A stretch of DNA of 64,000 bases from Streptococcus australis (GTDB lineage Bacteria; Bacillota; Bacilli; Lactobacillales; Streptococcaceae): positions 930,001 through 994,000 of the forward strand of contig NZ_LR594040.1 in the NCBI RefSeq assembly GCF_901543175.1, read 5' to 3'. The position numbers and the translations under genes are program-made. Below are positions 32,716-40,935 of this stretch, in pieces; within the stretch, counting starts at the first letter, position 1, and every line of letters begins with the position of its first letter. The notes beneath the pieces were generated by a model, which saw only the letters and a program-made list of their open reading frames with translations, was not told the origin of the DNA and did not search any database.

Positions 32716-33873
32716 TTGAAAGATTCTCTCTTGTTTGCGGAAGGTTTTATTGGTGCAGCTAGAAGTATGGTTCCAGAGACTGCCATCGAAGCTGTAGATT
32801 TGACTCAGATCATTAGCATTGCCAGTATTTATGGCGTCAATCGCCTAACAGGAGATCAAACTCCAGAGTGGATGAAGCGGGACTTGAAAGGGACGGCAGA
32901 TAACCTGTCTAGCCTTGCGGAGTTAGGAGTAGGAACTTACACTGCTCTGACGGGTCCAGGTGCGGCTCAGCGTGGCCAGTATCCCAATGCTAGCTATGTG
33001 GATAAGGCAGCTTATCGTGCTCAGCAGACCGGAAAAGCCCTCTGGGATAAGGTCACCCATATGGATGCCTATGATGCAGGAGGCTTGACCTTTGAGATTG
33101 CGAGTCTTTTTGTCGGCCCAGCAGCTGTAGGTAAGATGGCTAAGGGGACCAAGTTAGGAGCTAAGGCAGCTGAGATGATTCAGTTAGCCAAGAACAGTAC
33201 CAAAGCAAGAATTCTCGCAAATGTCGAAAAATGGAGTTCAAAGGTTGACAGGATTCTTGCGAAGGGCGATGATGTCATCAAGCGTTTCACCAAAAATCTA
33301 CTGAAGAAAGAGCTTCCTTTCTCAGTAGGAAGCGAAGTTTTAGCTGGTGTAGGTAGAGTAGGTCATCAGCCAACAGTCGGTGAGGCCATTCAGTATTTTA
33401 AGGATAAAGCTCGGGATGTTTATTCAAAACTTTCGAGCTCCAGAGGAGGATTTTCTTGGACTCTACGTGGAGAAAATGTTGAGATACCCAATATTTCCTT
33501 GAAAGAAATCGAGTATGCTAAAAGAGCTAGAGAAGAATATCAAAAATTAAGAAGAGAATTTGACTTAACTGTTCGAAAAGAATTTTTAAAGGATATTTCC
33601 AAAGATACTGATAAATTACGAGAGTTGGGATTCAGTGAGTCCGATATACAAAAATTAGCAGATGGTTTAGTTCCTAAAGGTTACCAAGTTCATCATCAGT
33701 TGCCATTAGATGATAGTGGAACAAATAGTTTTGAGAATCTTGTCTTAATAAAGAATGATCCTTATCATAAAGTGGTAACTAATTATCAACGGCATATTGT
33801 TAAAGGTATGGAAGTTGGAGACTCTAAATTAGTTGATTGGCCATTCTTTACAGATAATATTTATCCAAATTAG
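32716..33873 (+). CDS. Orphan LXG mid-region with HNH (GHH-like) nuclease tip
   Basis: A 385-aa frame from TTG 32716, diverged from the other copies. After NVEKWSSKVD the linker changes to RILAKGDDVIKRFTKNLLKK and GVGRVGHQPTVGEAIQYFKD, a different exit from the usual GVGGSG. The tip ends KGYQVHHQLPLDDSGTNSFE NLVLIKNDPYHKVVTNYQRH, an HNH endonuclease core with HH, N and H ligands, typical of secreted GHH/HNH nucleases. No LXG domain or promoter. A YrhA-like gene follows 19 bases later. Confidence 0.72.
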   Translation: MKDSLLFAEGFIGAARSMVPETAIEAVDLTQIISIASIYGVNRLTGDQTPEWMKRDLKGTADNLSSLAELGVGTYTALTGPGAAQRGQYPNASYVDKAAYRAQQTGKALWDKVTHMDAYDAGGLTFEIASLFVGPAAVGKMAKGTKLGAKAAEMIQLAKNSTKARILANVEKWSSKVDRILAKGDDVIKRFTKNLLKKELPFSVGSEVLAGVGRVGHQPTVGEAIQYFKDKARDVYSKLSSSRGGFSWTLRGENVEIPNISLKEIEYAKRAREEYQKLRREFDLTVRKEFLKDISKDTDKLRELGFSESDIQKLADGLVPKGYQVHHQLPLDDSGTNSFENLVLIKNDPYHKVVTNYQRHIVKGMEVGDSKLVDWPFFTDNIYPN

Positions 33874-33892
33874 AATAGAGGAGATATAAAAA

Positions 33893-34345
33893 ATGTGGAT
33901 GAATTTTATTTCAAAAATTTCAGAAATTGAAGAAAAGTACGGAGATTCTGTTAATAGTGGAGTTCCAAATGCTGTTTTTTCAGCTCTTATGAAGAAACAT
34001 AACGTTTGGCCGAATGATGAAGTAATGGAAGATTATAAAAGATTTCTTTCTCAAGTAAATGGAATTGATTTTAATGGTTTCATTTTGTATGGTGTTTCTC
34101 AAAAAACAAACCCAGATATTATAGATGAAGATGTCTATGATATATTTGAAATGAATATTATTTGGCATGAGGAATCTAGTAACAACAGCTATTTCTTTTT
34201 AGGTGAGAGTGGTATGAGTTGGTATGTCTATGATACTTTTGATAGAGTCTATAAGGAGTTAGATTTACCTTCAGGAGATCTAGTTAACAAGTATAGTACT
34301 CTAGACGACTTATTGGAATCTGTTTTAAAAACAGCATTGAACTAG
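33893..34345 (+). CDS. YrhA-like (SUKH superfamily) immunity protein
   Basis: A 150-aa protein, AGAGGAG site, ATG 33893. An N-terminal helix region (VFSALMKKHNVWPNDEVMED YKRFLSQVNGIDFNGFILYG) then IIWHEESSNNSYFFLGESG SWYVYD and a helical end (TLDDLLESVLKTAL) fit YrhA-type SMI1/KNR4-superfamily proteins. Intact and adjacent to the HNH tip, its presumed target. Confidence 0.68.
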   Translation: MWMNFISKISEIEEKYGDSVNSGVPNAVFSALMKKHNVWPNDEVMEDYKRFLSQVNGIDFNGFILYGVSQKTNPDIIDEDVYDIFEMNIIWHEESSNNSYFFLGESGMSWYVYDTFDRVYKELDLPSGDLVNKYSTLDDLLESVLKTALN

Positions 34346-34354
34346 CATTAGTAG

Positions 34355-35086
34355 TTAACTCTAGAAAAATGGGGTTCAAAGGTTGACAATGTCTTAGCGA
34401 AGAGCAATAATGTCATTAGGCAATTTGGAGAGAAATTATTAGACATCCGAATCCCGATTGGCATTCGTAAAGAGGGAGTTGCCTTTGCGGGAGGTATGGG
34501 AACCATGCCTGACTTCAGCGTTGAGAGTAAGACTCTGCGTGATGTGATGTGCTTCTCTAGCAAACATGCGGATGATGCAGTACGAGGAGTAGGTGGTTCT
34601 GGTAGGACGGAGAGAAATCTTGAAGCTGTATTGGAAAAAGCGAAAAAAGGAGAGCCTCTCAGAACTTACCAAGAAAGATTGAATCAGACTCCTGTAAATG
34701 AAGGTCATTGGACAGGTGAAAGAGGAGAGTCTACATTTGTTTCAAACAAAGATGAAGTTAGAAAAATTTTAGATGATGTAAATCTAGAAGGTATAGAGTA
34801 TGAAAATGCTATACCAGATTTTTCACCTGTCTCTAAAGGTGAAGTGAAAATTACAGATATGGGTATTGACAGAAATGCTAACTTTAGACAAGCTGATGAG
34901 CTCCTTGGTAGAGAATTAGGGAAAACTCGTTGAGAAATTGTTAAGTTTAGAAAAGAAAATAAACTAACGCGGCACGAACTTAATGACATAACAAGTATGC
35001 AACTAGTTCCGAGTATCATAAATAGTAAATTTGGGCATTTAGGCGGTGTTTCAGAAGTTAAAAAGTTGTTGGAATTATTGCAGTAG
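34355..35086 (+). pseudogene. Orphan tip with EHHH-type HNH nuclease, stop and lost histidine
   Basis: The frame starts in the LXG linker (EKWGSKVDNVLAKSNNVIRQ, then GVGGSG) and stops at TGA 34931, but stays open to 35084. The tip reads GHWTGERGESTFVSN, IEYENAIPDFSPVSKGEVKI, RNANFRQADELLGRELG / RHELNDITSMQLVPSIINSK FGHLGGVSE, the EHHH class of HNH toxins. Relatives have I-H where this has I-N after MQLVPS, so a ligand histidine seems lost in addition to the stop. The immunity gene after it is intact. Confidence 0.68.
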
Positions 35087-35101
35087 AAAAAGAGGTGTGA
35101 A

Positions 35102-35584
35102 ATGAAGATAGTACATCCTGTTTTTGGGGAATTGACATTTAATAATGGTTGGACTAAGAGTATTAAATTAAATATTTTTAAAAAGGAATTTTCTGTTGAA
35201 ATAAATATTGATGCAGATGAAGATGCGGTGTTCGATGAAAATCAAATCAAAGCTTTTGAATTTTTTTTCAGTGATATTCAGAACTGTGTTACCCAAGCCG
35301 AGAATGGTATTGTTGGATATTATAATTCAATAATTGATGAGGTAATTGATAGACTGGATTCAGATTCTAATTTTGGTCAGAAGTTATTAAATGCTAAAGA
35401 TAATCCGAGTGAAATCTTTAAATTTTTGACAGTAAAACAAATTATGATTCCGATGAATTTTGATGATAATACACGCGAAGCAGGCTTCATTTGTTATTGT
35501 GAATGGGATATTGAAAACGGTGTTGGAATAAAATATATTAATGAACAAATATCAGAAATAGGATTTCAAGACATTTTGCTATAA
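35102..35584 (+). CDS. Immunity protein, possibly DUF6985-like
   Basis: A 160-aa acidic protein starting MKIVHPVFGELTFNNGWTKS, AGAGGTG site, 15 bases after the broken EHHH tip. A beta-rich N-terminus (V.HPVFGEL..NNGW) and the ENQIKAFEFFFSDIQ helix recall DUF6985-type immunity proteins; the C-terminus FICYCEWDIENGVGIKY is also beta-rich. Family tentative, immunity role by position. Confidence 0.6.
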   Translation: MKIVHPVFGELTFNNGWTKSIKLNIFKKEFSVEINIDADEDAVFDENQIKAFEFFFSDIQNCVTQAENGIVGYYNSIIDEVIDRLDSDSNFGQKLLNAKDNPSEIFKFLTVKQIMIPMNFDDNTREAGFICYCEWDIENGVGIKYINEQISEIGFQDILL

Positions 35585-35643
35585 TTGAAGTTATGTTCAG
35601 CGGACCTCACCCAGTAGTACGGAGCAGCTTTTTAGTGCTTTAA

Positions 35644-36063
35644 TATGAACAGAAACATTCATTTCTTTAGCGATATGAGATTCAGAAACTGTTTCGCAAG
35701 CTTTGGCTTTAATTTCATTTTTTACATTTTTAGAAATAAAAGCATTAAGGTCAACGATACTAGTTGTATCAGCAGTAAAACTATGGGAACATTCACGGCA
35801 GAAGAAACGCTGTTTTCTTAATTTAAGAAAAGCAGGCAATCCAGAAACCGGATTAAGAGTAATTCTAGAAGTACGAGTACTGTTTTTAACGATAGAAAAA
35901 TCACGCTTTACACAACCACAGTTAGGGCAAGCATCTGGGCAATAGGTATAGGTAGCGAAGATAAATAGGCTTTTTTCTTCTTAAAATACACTTCCTCCAC
36001 ATTATTTTCCCATTTTACATTTTTATCTTTGATTTGTAGCACAACTTCTTGTATATTAGTCAT
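35644..36063 (-). mobile_element. Truncated, frameshifted ISL3-family transposase (N-terminal part)
   Basis: On the minus strand the frame begins MTNIQEVVLQIKDKNVKWEN at 36063, shifts near 35960-35977 (A-rich run), and resumes TYTYCPDACPNCGCVKRDF, SGLPAFLKLRKQRFFCRECS HSF. This is the zinc-ribbon N-terminus of ISL3/IS1167-type transposases. It ends after AKEMNVSVH, where it meets a 30-bp LXG-domain scrap (35612-35641, Ser-Thr-Glu-Gln-Leu-Phe). The catalytic DDE domain is gone, so the element is dead. Confidence 0.75.
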
Positions 36064-36109
36064 AGGGTTTTCATCTCCTCTTAAATAGTTTGGACGCTTT
36101 TAATATAAG

Positions 36110-36160
36110 GGATGAAGCCCTTAAAATAGGGTTGGTGGATCTTCTCCATCAACCCTATAA
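36110..36160. repeat. Inverted repeat in the IS end region
   Basis: AGGGTTGGTGGA .. TCCATCAACCCT forms a near-perfect hairpin in the 100 bp beyond the transposase start. It lacks a T-run, so it is more likely part of the IS end than a terminator. The next toxin fragment begins about 10 bp after it. Confidence 0.45.
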
Positions 36161-36167
36161 ATTATAG

Positions 36168-36488
36168 AACCGAAAAATCGAAGATAGAATAAGAAGACCA
36201 GGCGGCTACCATGAATGGCATTTTGTTTCTCGGACTCCTCAATTTAAAAAATGGGGAGTTTCCATGGTTGATATCAAAGAAATGAGATGTTTAATTGAAG
36301 ATGTGCAGTTTATAAATCCTCGTGGAGTACATGGAGGACGGGGCTCTACAAAAGCTCATAATGAGATATTAAAAATTATTGATTCGTCATATGATTATGA
36401 GGAATTTGTACACAGATTAAATGAATGGGCAAGTCGAAGAATAAAAAATGGAATTTTAGATTTACCAGAAGGATTGAGAAGGTATTAA
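36168..36488 (+). pseudogene. HEWH-motif toxin tip fragment (second copy)
   Basis: The open frame from NRKIEDRIRRPGGYHEWHFV to the stop at 36486 (LPEGLRRY) lacks a start; an internal ATG at 36264 gives only 74 residues. It matches the second half of the 23682 tip and keeps the intact HGGRGSTKAHNE motif that is interrupted there. The left part was replaced by the IS end. The domain is unknown, with conserved His and Trp suggestive of a nuclease. An Imm22-like gene follows. Confidence 0.62.
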
Positions 36489-36490
36489 AA

Positions 36491-36862
36491 ATGAAACAAA
36501 AAGTATCGTTATGGCTTGGTAATTTTGCCAGTCAAGAAGAATTTCAAGAATACTTCAAAATTTCATATAAAGAGGATGGGGATAGCGTTTCATCAGAATT
36601 TGAGACAGACTTTCATTTGCCGTACTACGATAGAGATTTCGTAGAAAAAGATTGGGTTGATGTTTCTGAAAATAATATTGATGTTTTGCTTGAAGGTTTC
36701 TCATACGATGAAGAGATTATTATGCAGTTTCCTAAAATATCATCAACCTATAATACAATTGTTTTGATTTATGATTTTGATTATTCTAAAGAAGAATTAA
36801 AAGTAAGTAACAATGGTTCTGGGACATTAGGGTTTATTGGTATCGCAGAATACGATTACTAA
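36491..36862 (+). CDS. Imm22 (DUF4284)-like immunity protein (second copy)
   Basis: A 123-aa acidic protein; ATG 36491 (MKQKVSLWLGNFASQEEFQE) lies 2 bases after the toxin-tip stop. The in-frame extension to 36425 is inside the toxin and rejected. Y.EDGDSVSSEFETDFHLPY and NTIVLIYDFDY match Imm22 and the product of 24193. Intact. Confidence 0.75.
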   Translation: MKQKVSLWLGNFASQEEFQEYFKISYKEDGDSVSSEFETDFHLPYYDRDFVEKDWVDVSENNIDVLLEGFSYDEEIIMQFPKISSTYNTIVLIYDFDYSKEELKVSNNGSGTLGFIGIAEYDY

Positions 36863-36992
36863 GCGTAGCATATAAGGAATTCTGGCACATCATCACCCCA
36901 TCCAAGCCTGGCTGAAGGATCGCTCGAATGAGATTGGTTCCTGGTGGTGCGATGTCGTTGAGGGCACACGAAATCTACCGCTTCCTCAAGGG

Positions 36993-37580
36993 ATGAAAGA
37001 TACACTCCTGTTTGCGGAAGGTTTTATTGGTGCAGCTGGAAGTATGGTTTCAGAGACTGCCATCGGAGCTGTAGATTTGACTCAGATCATTGGTATTGCC
37101 AGTATTGATGGCGTCAATCGCCTAACAGGCGGTCAAACTCCAGAGTGGATGAAGCGGGACTTGCAAGGAACGACAGATAACCTGTCTAGCCTTGCGGAGT
37201 TAGGAGTAGGAACTTACACTGCTCTGACGGATCCAGGAGCGGCTCAGCGTGGTCAGGATCCCAATGCCAGCTATGCGGATAAGGCGGCTTATCGTGCTCA
37301 GCAGACCGGAAAAGCCCTCTGGGATAAGGTCACCCATATGGATGCCTATGATGCGGGAGGCTTGACCTTTGAGATTGCGAGTCTTTTTGTTGGTCCAGCA
37401 GCTGTAGGTAAGATGGCTAAGGGTACCAAGCTAGGAGCCAAGGCAGCTGAGATGATCCAGTTAGCCAAGAACAGTACCAAGGCAAGAATTCTCGCAAATG
37501 TTGAAAAATGGGGTTCAAGGTATAAGAAAAAAGGTGAGTTAGGTTGCACCAACTCACACATTGATGAGGAGACATTGTAG
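36993..37580 (+). CDS. Orphan LXG mid-region without a toxin tip
   Basis: A 195-aa frame from MKDTLLFAEGF, open upstream to about 36885 (HHHPIQAWLKDRSNEIG). The middle region is intact up to NVEKWGSR. There it switches to recombinase sequence (YKKKGELGCTNSHIDEETL) and stops. It carries neither LXG domain nor tip, so it cannot be an effector. It marks the right edge of the toxin array. Confidence 0.65.
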   Translation: MKDTLLFAEGFIGAAGSMVSETAIGAVDLTQIIGIASIDGVNRLTGGQTPEWMKRDLQGTTDNLSSLAELGVGTYTALTDPGAAQRGQDPNASYADKAAYRAQQTGKALWDKVTHMDAYDAGGLTFEIASLFVGPAAVGKMAKGTKLGAKAAEMIQLAKNSTKARILANVEKWGSRYKKKGELGCTNSHIDEETL

Positions 37581-37823
37581 AAAGCCTTCTTGATGGCTAT
37601 GCATGAGCTATCAGTCCATAGGCAGGAATGTGAAATGAAGTGGCAAAAGTCGATTGAAATAGGAACTCCATTAGAAAGATATAAAGCATTGCTCTTACAA
37701 GAAGCACTTGGGGACAATAGCAATGAATTGAATCCAGAGTGGATGGTTGGGCTACTTGAGAAAATTGATGTTGGAGAGCAAGTAGTTGTCCGATTTGTGG
37801 ATGGAACTGACGTGACATTTTGA
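37517..37823 (+). pseudogene. C-terminal fragment of a large serine recombinase
   Basis: In frame with the LXG middle: RYKKKGELGCTNSHIDEETL, a TAG where Glu is expected, then KAFLMAMHELSVHRQECEMK .. LLEKIDVGEQVVVRFVDGTD VTF. The GCTNSHIDEETL.KAF signature is the zinc-ribbon region of large serine recombinases of phages and conjugative elements. The catalytic N-terminus is absent. It may be the scar of a former integrated element at the array boundary. Confidence 0.6.
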
Positions 37824-37863
37824 TAGAAGGCAATAAAAGGCGCAGGTAAGTTCTGTGCTTTTT

Positions 37864-37872
37864 TGGTATAAT
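37864..37872 (+). promoter_or_regulatory. Extended -10 promoter for 37925
   Basis: TTGGTATAAT contains TGGTATAAT, an extended -10, about 53 bases before the start at 37925. No convincing -35. Confidence 0.5.
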
Positions 37873-37924
37873 AAGAATTGTAAACTAATTTCTAAATTAA
37901 TTTGTTTTAAATAGAGGTGTTACT

Positions 37925-38683
37925 TTGAATTCTGAGTTAAAAATAGTAGATGATTTTCTGAACAATTATATTCAGAAGAACAATAAACAGAAAAGTAATA
38001 TATTTCTAAGGCTTAACGAAGTTGAGTATTATGAAGAAAATAAATCTGGAACGTTATGTCATTTTCCAGGTTGTGGTGATGTTGCGATAGATTCTCACAC
38101 ATATCCAAAATCATTTTTGAGAAAAATAGCAGGTGGAAACAAGGTCTTTGCAACTGATATAAAGCATATTGTGGGGAATAGTTATGATGTAGGAGTGTCA
38201 GATTTGGTAAAGGATACTCATATTAAGAAATCTGGAATTCAACCATTATTTTGCAAGAAACATGATGCTGACATATTTAAAGCAATCGAAGTAAAAAATA
38301 TTAATACGAACCTTGAAACTTATCTATGTTTATTTCTGTATCGATCTTATATATACGATTATCAGTTGGAATCGGAAGTTCACAATCCGAGCGTAAATAG
38401 AAAAATCAACATTGATAGACCTTACTCTAAAAAAATATCAAAAGAAGACGAGATACGATATTTATTCGAGCAGGAACTCTCAACGAAGCTAATAAGCGAA
38501 AATGCGAACTTCCATAACTCTGATATCATAAAAAATAAATTTGATGCCATATTTCTTGGAAAGGAAACGCCAAATTATTCTGATTTTTGCAAGTATTTCG
38601 AATTGAAGTATTATGATTTAGGATTCCTTCCTAATTTTTTTGCTAGTGGAAGTATATTTTTTCCATGGATCCTCAAAGGTTAG
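37925..38683 (+). CDS. Zinc-finger/HNH-like protein, 5' part of a frameshifted gene
   Basis: A 252-aa frame from TTG 37925 behind AGAGGTG. It has C-x4-C-x6-SH (CHFPGCGDVAIDSHTYPKSF) and PLFCKKHD, a likely zinc site of the type seen in HNH-like defence-associated proteins. It ends SIFFPWILKG by frameshift; homologous-looking sequence continues at 38665 in another frame. Function unknown. It is the first gene right of the toxin array. Confidence 0.55.
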   Translation: MNSELKIVDDFLNNYIQKNNKQKSNIFLRLNEVEYYEENKSGTLCHFPGCGDVAIDSHTYPKSFLRKIAGGNKVFATDIKHIVGNSYDVGVSDLVKDTHIKKSGIQPLFCKKHDADIFKAIEVKNINTNLETYLCLFLYRSYIYDYQLESEVHNPSVNRKINIDRPYSKKISKEDEIRYLFEQELSTKLISENANFHNSDIIKNKFDAIFLGKETPNYSDFCKYFELKYYDLGFLPNFFASGSIFFPWILKG

Positions 38684-39066
38684 AGAATCCACTTCAATCA
38701 ATCTATGCCATTATTCCTGATAAATCATTACAAACTGCATATTTTTGTGTATTAACGCCTAATGAATCTGTAGATTCAATGAAAGTTGTTATCGAGAATC
38801 TCGAAAAACTGTACAATAAATACGATAAGAGAGAATTCAATAAACTCATCGAGTTTTTGTTGTTAGATGCCTCGCAAAATATTATTATGACTGAAACTCT
38901 ATACAACAATCTAAAAATAAATGGTGCTTATCTCTTGCTTGTAAAAGCCTGTATTGCTTTGGTGATGGCTCGTTTACCTATTTGCCCATACCCCAGTGAA
39001 TCATTAAGGCGTTACTCTTATAATTTACTAAAATCAATTGATTTAATAAGCAATGGCCATCAATAG
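38665..39066 (+). CDS. 3' part of the frameshifted zinc-finger gene
   Basis: A 133-aa frame that overlaps the previous one by 19 bases in a different frame (PQRLENPLQSIYAIIPDKSL). It lacks a ribosome site, and its ATG lies inside the upstream coding sequence. Reading the two as one protein of about 380 aa gives a continuous globular sequence, so a one-base change near the T-run at 38655-38661 probably broke the gene. Confidence 0.5.
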   Translation: MDPQRLENPLQSIYAIIPDKSLQTAYFCVLTPNESVDSMKVVIENLEKLYNKYDKREFNKLIEFLLLDASQNIIMTETLYNNLKINGAYLLLVKACIALVMARLPICPYPSESLRRYSYNLLKSIDLISNGHQ

Positions 39067-39233
39067 TCCTTTTAGAAATCGTTTCGGAGTATATAATTAA
39101 AGTTCTAAAAGAAATGCGGCATTTCAGAGTATTGGTTTGTCCTATCAAGACACGTGGAGTGTGTAGCTTTGCTTGTACGAGCTGAATAAACAAGGATGTA
39201 ACTAGTGAAAGTCCTAAAGTAAGGAGTTTAAAC

Positions 39234-40040
39234 ATGAAATTCCATGAATTTGGTGATAAGAATTTTCCTCCTATCTTACTGATACATGGTGGTGGCAGTT
39301 CTTGGTGGAATTATCTTCGTCAAGCACGAATCTTGTCAGAAGAATACCGTGTTATTCTGCCCACTTTGAATGGTCACGGCGAGGAATATCAACTTGATTA
39401 TGTTTCTACTGAAGATTCTGCTTTGGAGATTCTAGACTATATCAAAGCAAACTGTGGTGGGAAATTGTATGCAATCGGTGGTGTTTCACTTGGTGGTCAA
39501 ATTGCCATGGAGCTTTTGTCTTTAGACAGTGAAATTGCTGAGAAGGCCATCATAGACGGAAGCCTCTGTATTCCTCAACCAAGGTTAGCTAAAATCAGCA
39601 TCTTTCTAGTGTCTCTATTTGGTAAACTGATGTTCAATAAATTCTTTTGCAAACTTCAGTTAAGCATGATGAACAAACTCTATCCTAAACTGGCTTATCC
39701 AGAGGAAATAAAAGCTTATTATTTGGAGGATCTGCCAAGGACGCCTGTCAAAACAATGGTGACCATTTACAAAAACTATATGGGGTGTTACAAGCTGAAA
39801 GATATGGTTTCTGCTAGCAAAGCTCAGGTTTTGTATATCTATGGTGAAAAAGAATTAAACTGTGTGAAAGCATCGGCGAAATTATTTCGGCAACTACATC
39901 CAAATACGATTTTGTATGAAGCAAAGGGTTATAATCACGGCTATTTATCAGCTTACCTGCCTCAAGAGTGGGTTGATTTGGTGCTACCATTTTTAAAGAG
40001 TGATTCATTTAAAATGTGTGATGAAACTGAAATGATGTAA
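39234..40040 (+). CDS. Alpha/beta-hydrolase
   Basis: A 268-aa cytoplasmic hydrolase: ILLIHGGGSSWWNYLRQAR (oxyanion HGGG), nucleophile Ser85 in GGVSLGGQ, late acid in YIYGEKE and catalytic His near 243 (GYNHGYLS). Typical of small esterases or hydrolases; the substrate is unknown. AAGGAG site 8 bases before ATG 39234. It sits 12 bases before an ADP-ribosylglycohydrolase gene, so the two are probably one transcript. The 167 bases upstream hold no clear gene. Confidence 0.82.
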   Translation: MKFHEFGDKNFPPILLIHGGGSSWWNYLRQARILSEEYRVILPTLNGHGEEYQLDYVSTEDSALEILDYIKANCGGKLYAIGGVSLGGQIAMELLSLDSEIAEKAIIDGSLCIPQPRLAKISIFLVSLFGKLMFNKFFCKLQLSMMNKLYPKLAYPEEIKAYYLEDLPRTPVKTMVTIYKNYMGCYKLKDMVSASKAQVLYIYGEKELNCVKASAKLFRQLHPNTILYEAKGYNHGYLSAYLPQEWVDLVLPFLKSDSFKMCDETEMM

Positions 40041-40051
40041 GGAGGTATCAT

Positions 40052-40906
40052 ATGCTAGGAGCAATTATTGGAGATATTGTCGGTTCTGTTTACGAATGGA
40101 ACAATATCAAAACAAAGGACTTTCCTTTATTTCGGAAGGACTGCTTTTTTACAGATGACACGGTTATGACCTGTGCTGTTGCAGAAGCGATTATGAATGG
40201 GGGACAAAAAGACGACTTCATTGACGCGATGAAGAAATATGGCAGACTGTATCCAAATGCTGATTACGGTGCTCGGTTTAATGAATGGCTAAACAGCGAT
40301 AACCGTGAACCTTATAATAGCTTTGGGAATGGATCAGCTATGCGTGTTTCTCCATGTGCTTGGGTCATAGGCTGTGGTTTTTGTGCGAGAACTGGTATGT
40401 GGCCATCATCTAGAAGACTTGCGAGTCTTTCTGCAGAGGTAACTCATAATCATCCAGAAGGTGTCAAGGGGGCTATGGCTACAGCTGATGCTATCTTTCT
40501 GTGTCGTTTTTACTATGGGGGTTATTGTAGAGAATACGAGCAACCAATTAAGGACAATCCAACAGAGTGTAAAAGACGGATTAAGGATTATATAGAGAAG
40601 GAATACGGCTACAATCTATCTCAAACTTTAGATGAAATCCGCTCTAACTATCGTTTTAACGAAACATGTCAGGAAACTGTCCCTCAAGCCATTATCGCCT
40701 TTCTTGAAAGTAGAGACTTCGAAGATGCGATAAGAAATGCCATCTCACTTGGTGGCGATAGTGATACACTGGCCGCAATCACAGGAAGTATAGCTGAGGC
40801 AGCTTACGGAATTCCTGATTGGATAAAGGATAAGGCCTATTCTTACTTGGATGAATCCTTAAAGGATGTTATTAGGCGATGGGAGCTTTACATAGCAAGT
40901 AAATGA
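40052..40906 (+). CDS. ADP-ribosylglycohydrolase family protein
   Basis: A 284-aa protein with the DraG/ARH fold signatures: LGAIIGDIVGSVYEW, CFFTDDTVMTCAVAEA (metal-binding Thr-Asp-Asp), SFGNGSAMRVSPCAW and SLGGDSDTLAAITGSIAEA. Family members remove ADP-ribose from proteins, nucleic acids or small molecules using two Mg ions. GGAGG site, start ATG 40052. Its proximity to a locus with ART-like toxin tips allows, but does not show, an antidote role. It may be an ordinary housekeeping gene. Confidence 0.88.
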   Translation: MLGAIIGDIVGSVYEWNNIKTKDFPLFRKDCFFTDDTVMTCAVAEAIMNGGQKDDFIDAMKKYGRLYPNADYGARFNEWLNSDNREPYNSFGNGSAMRVSPCAWVIGCGFCARTGMWPSSRRLASLSAEVTHNHPEGVKGAMATADAIFLCRFYYGGYCREYEQPIKDNPTECKRRIKDYIEKEYGYNLSQTLDEIRSNYRFNETCQETVPQAIIAFLESRDFEDAIRNAISLGGDSDTLAAITGSIAEAAYGIPDWIKDKAYSYLDESLKDVIRRWELYIASK

Positions 40907-40935
40907 TTATATAGCTGATTAGAAAGGAGGCGCTT

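Noticed and set aside
35703..35945. Plus-strand frame opposite the transposase fragment
   Set aside because: The minus strand clearly encodes ISL3 transposase; the plus frame has no similarity or ribosome site.
36110..36160. Hairpin considered as a terminator
   Set aside because: No T-run on either strand and it adjoins the IS end; treated as part of the IS.
1..37580. CRISPR array suspected because of many repeats
   Set aside because: Repeats are long coding duplications, not short regularly spaced units with spacers; no cas genes were seen.
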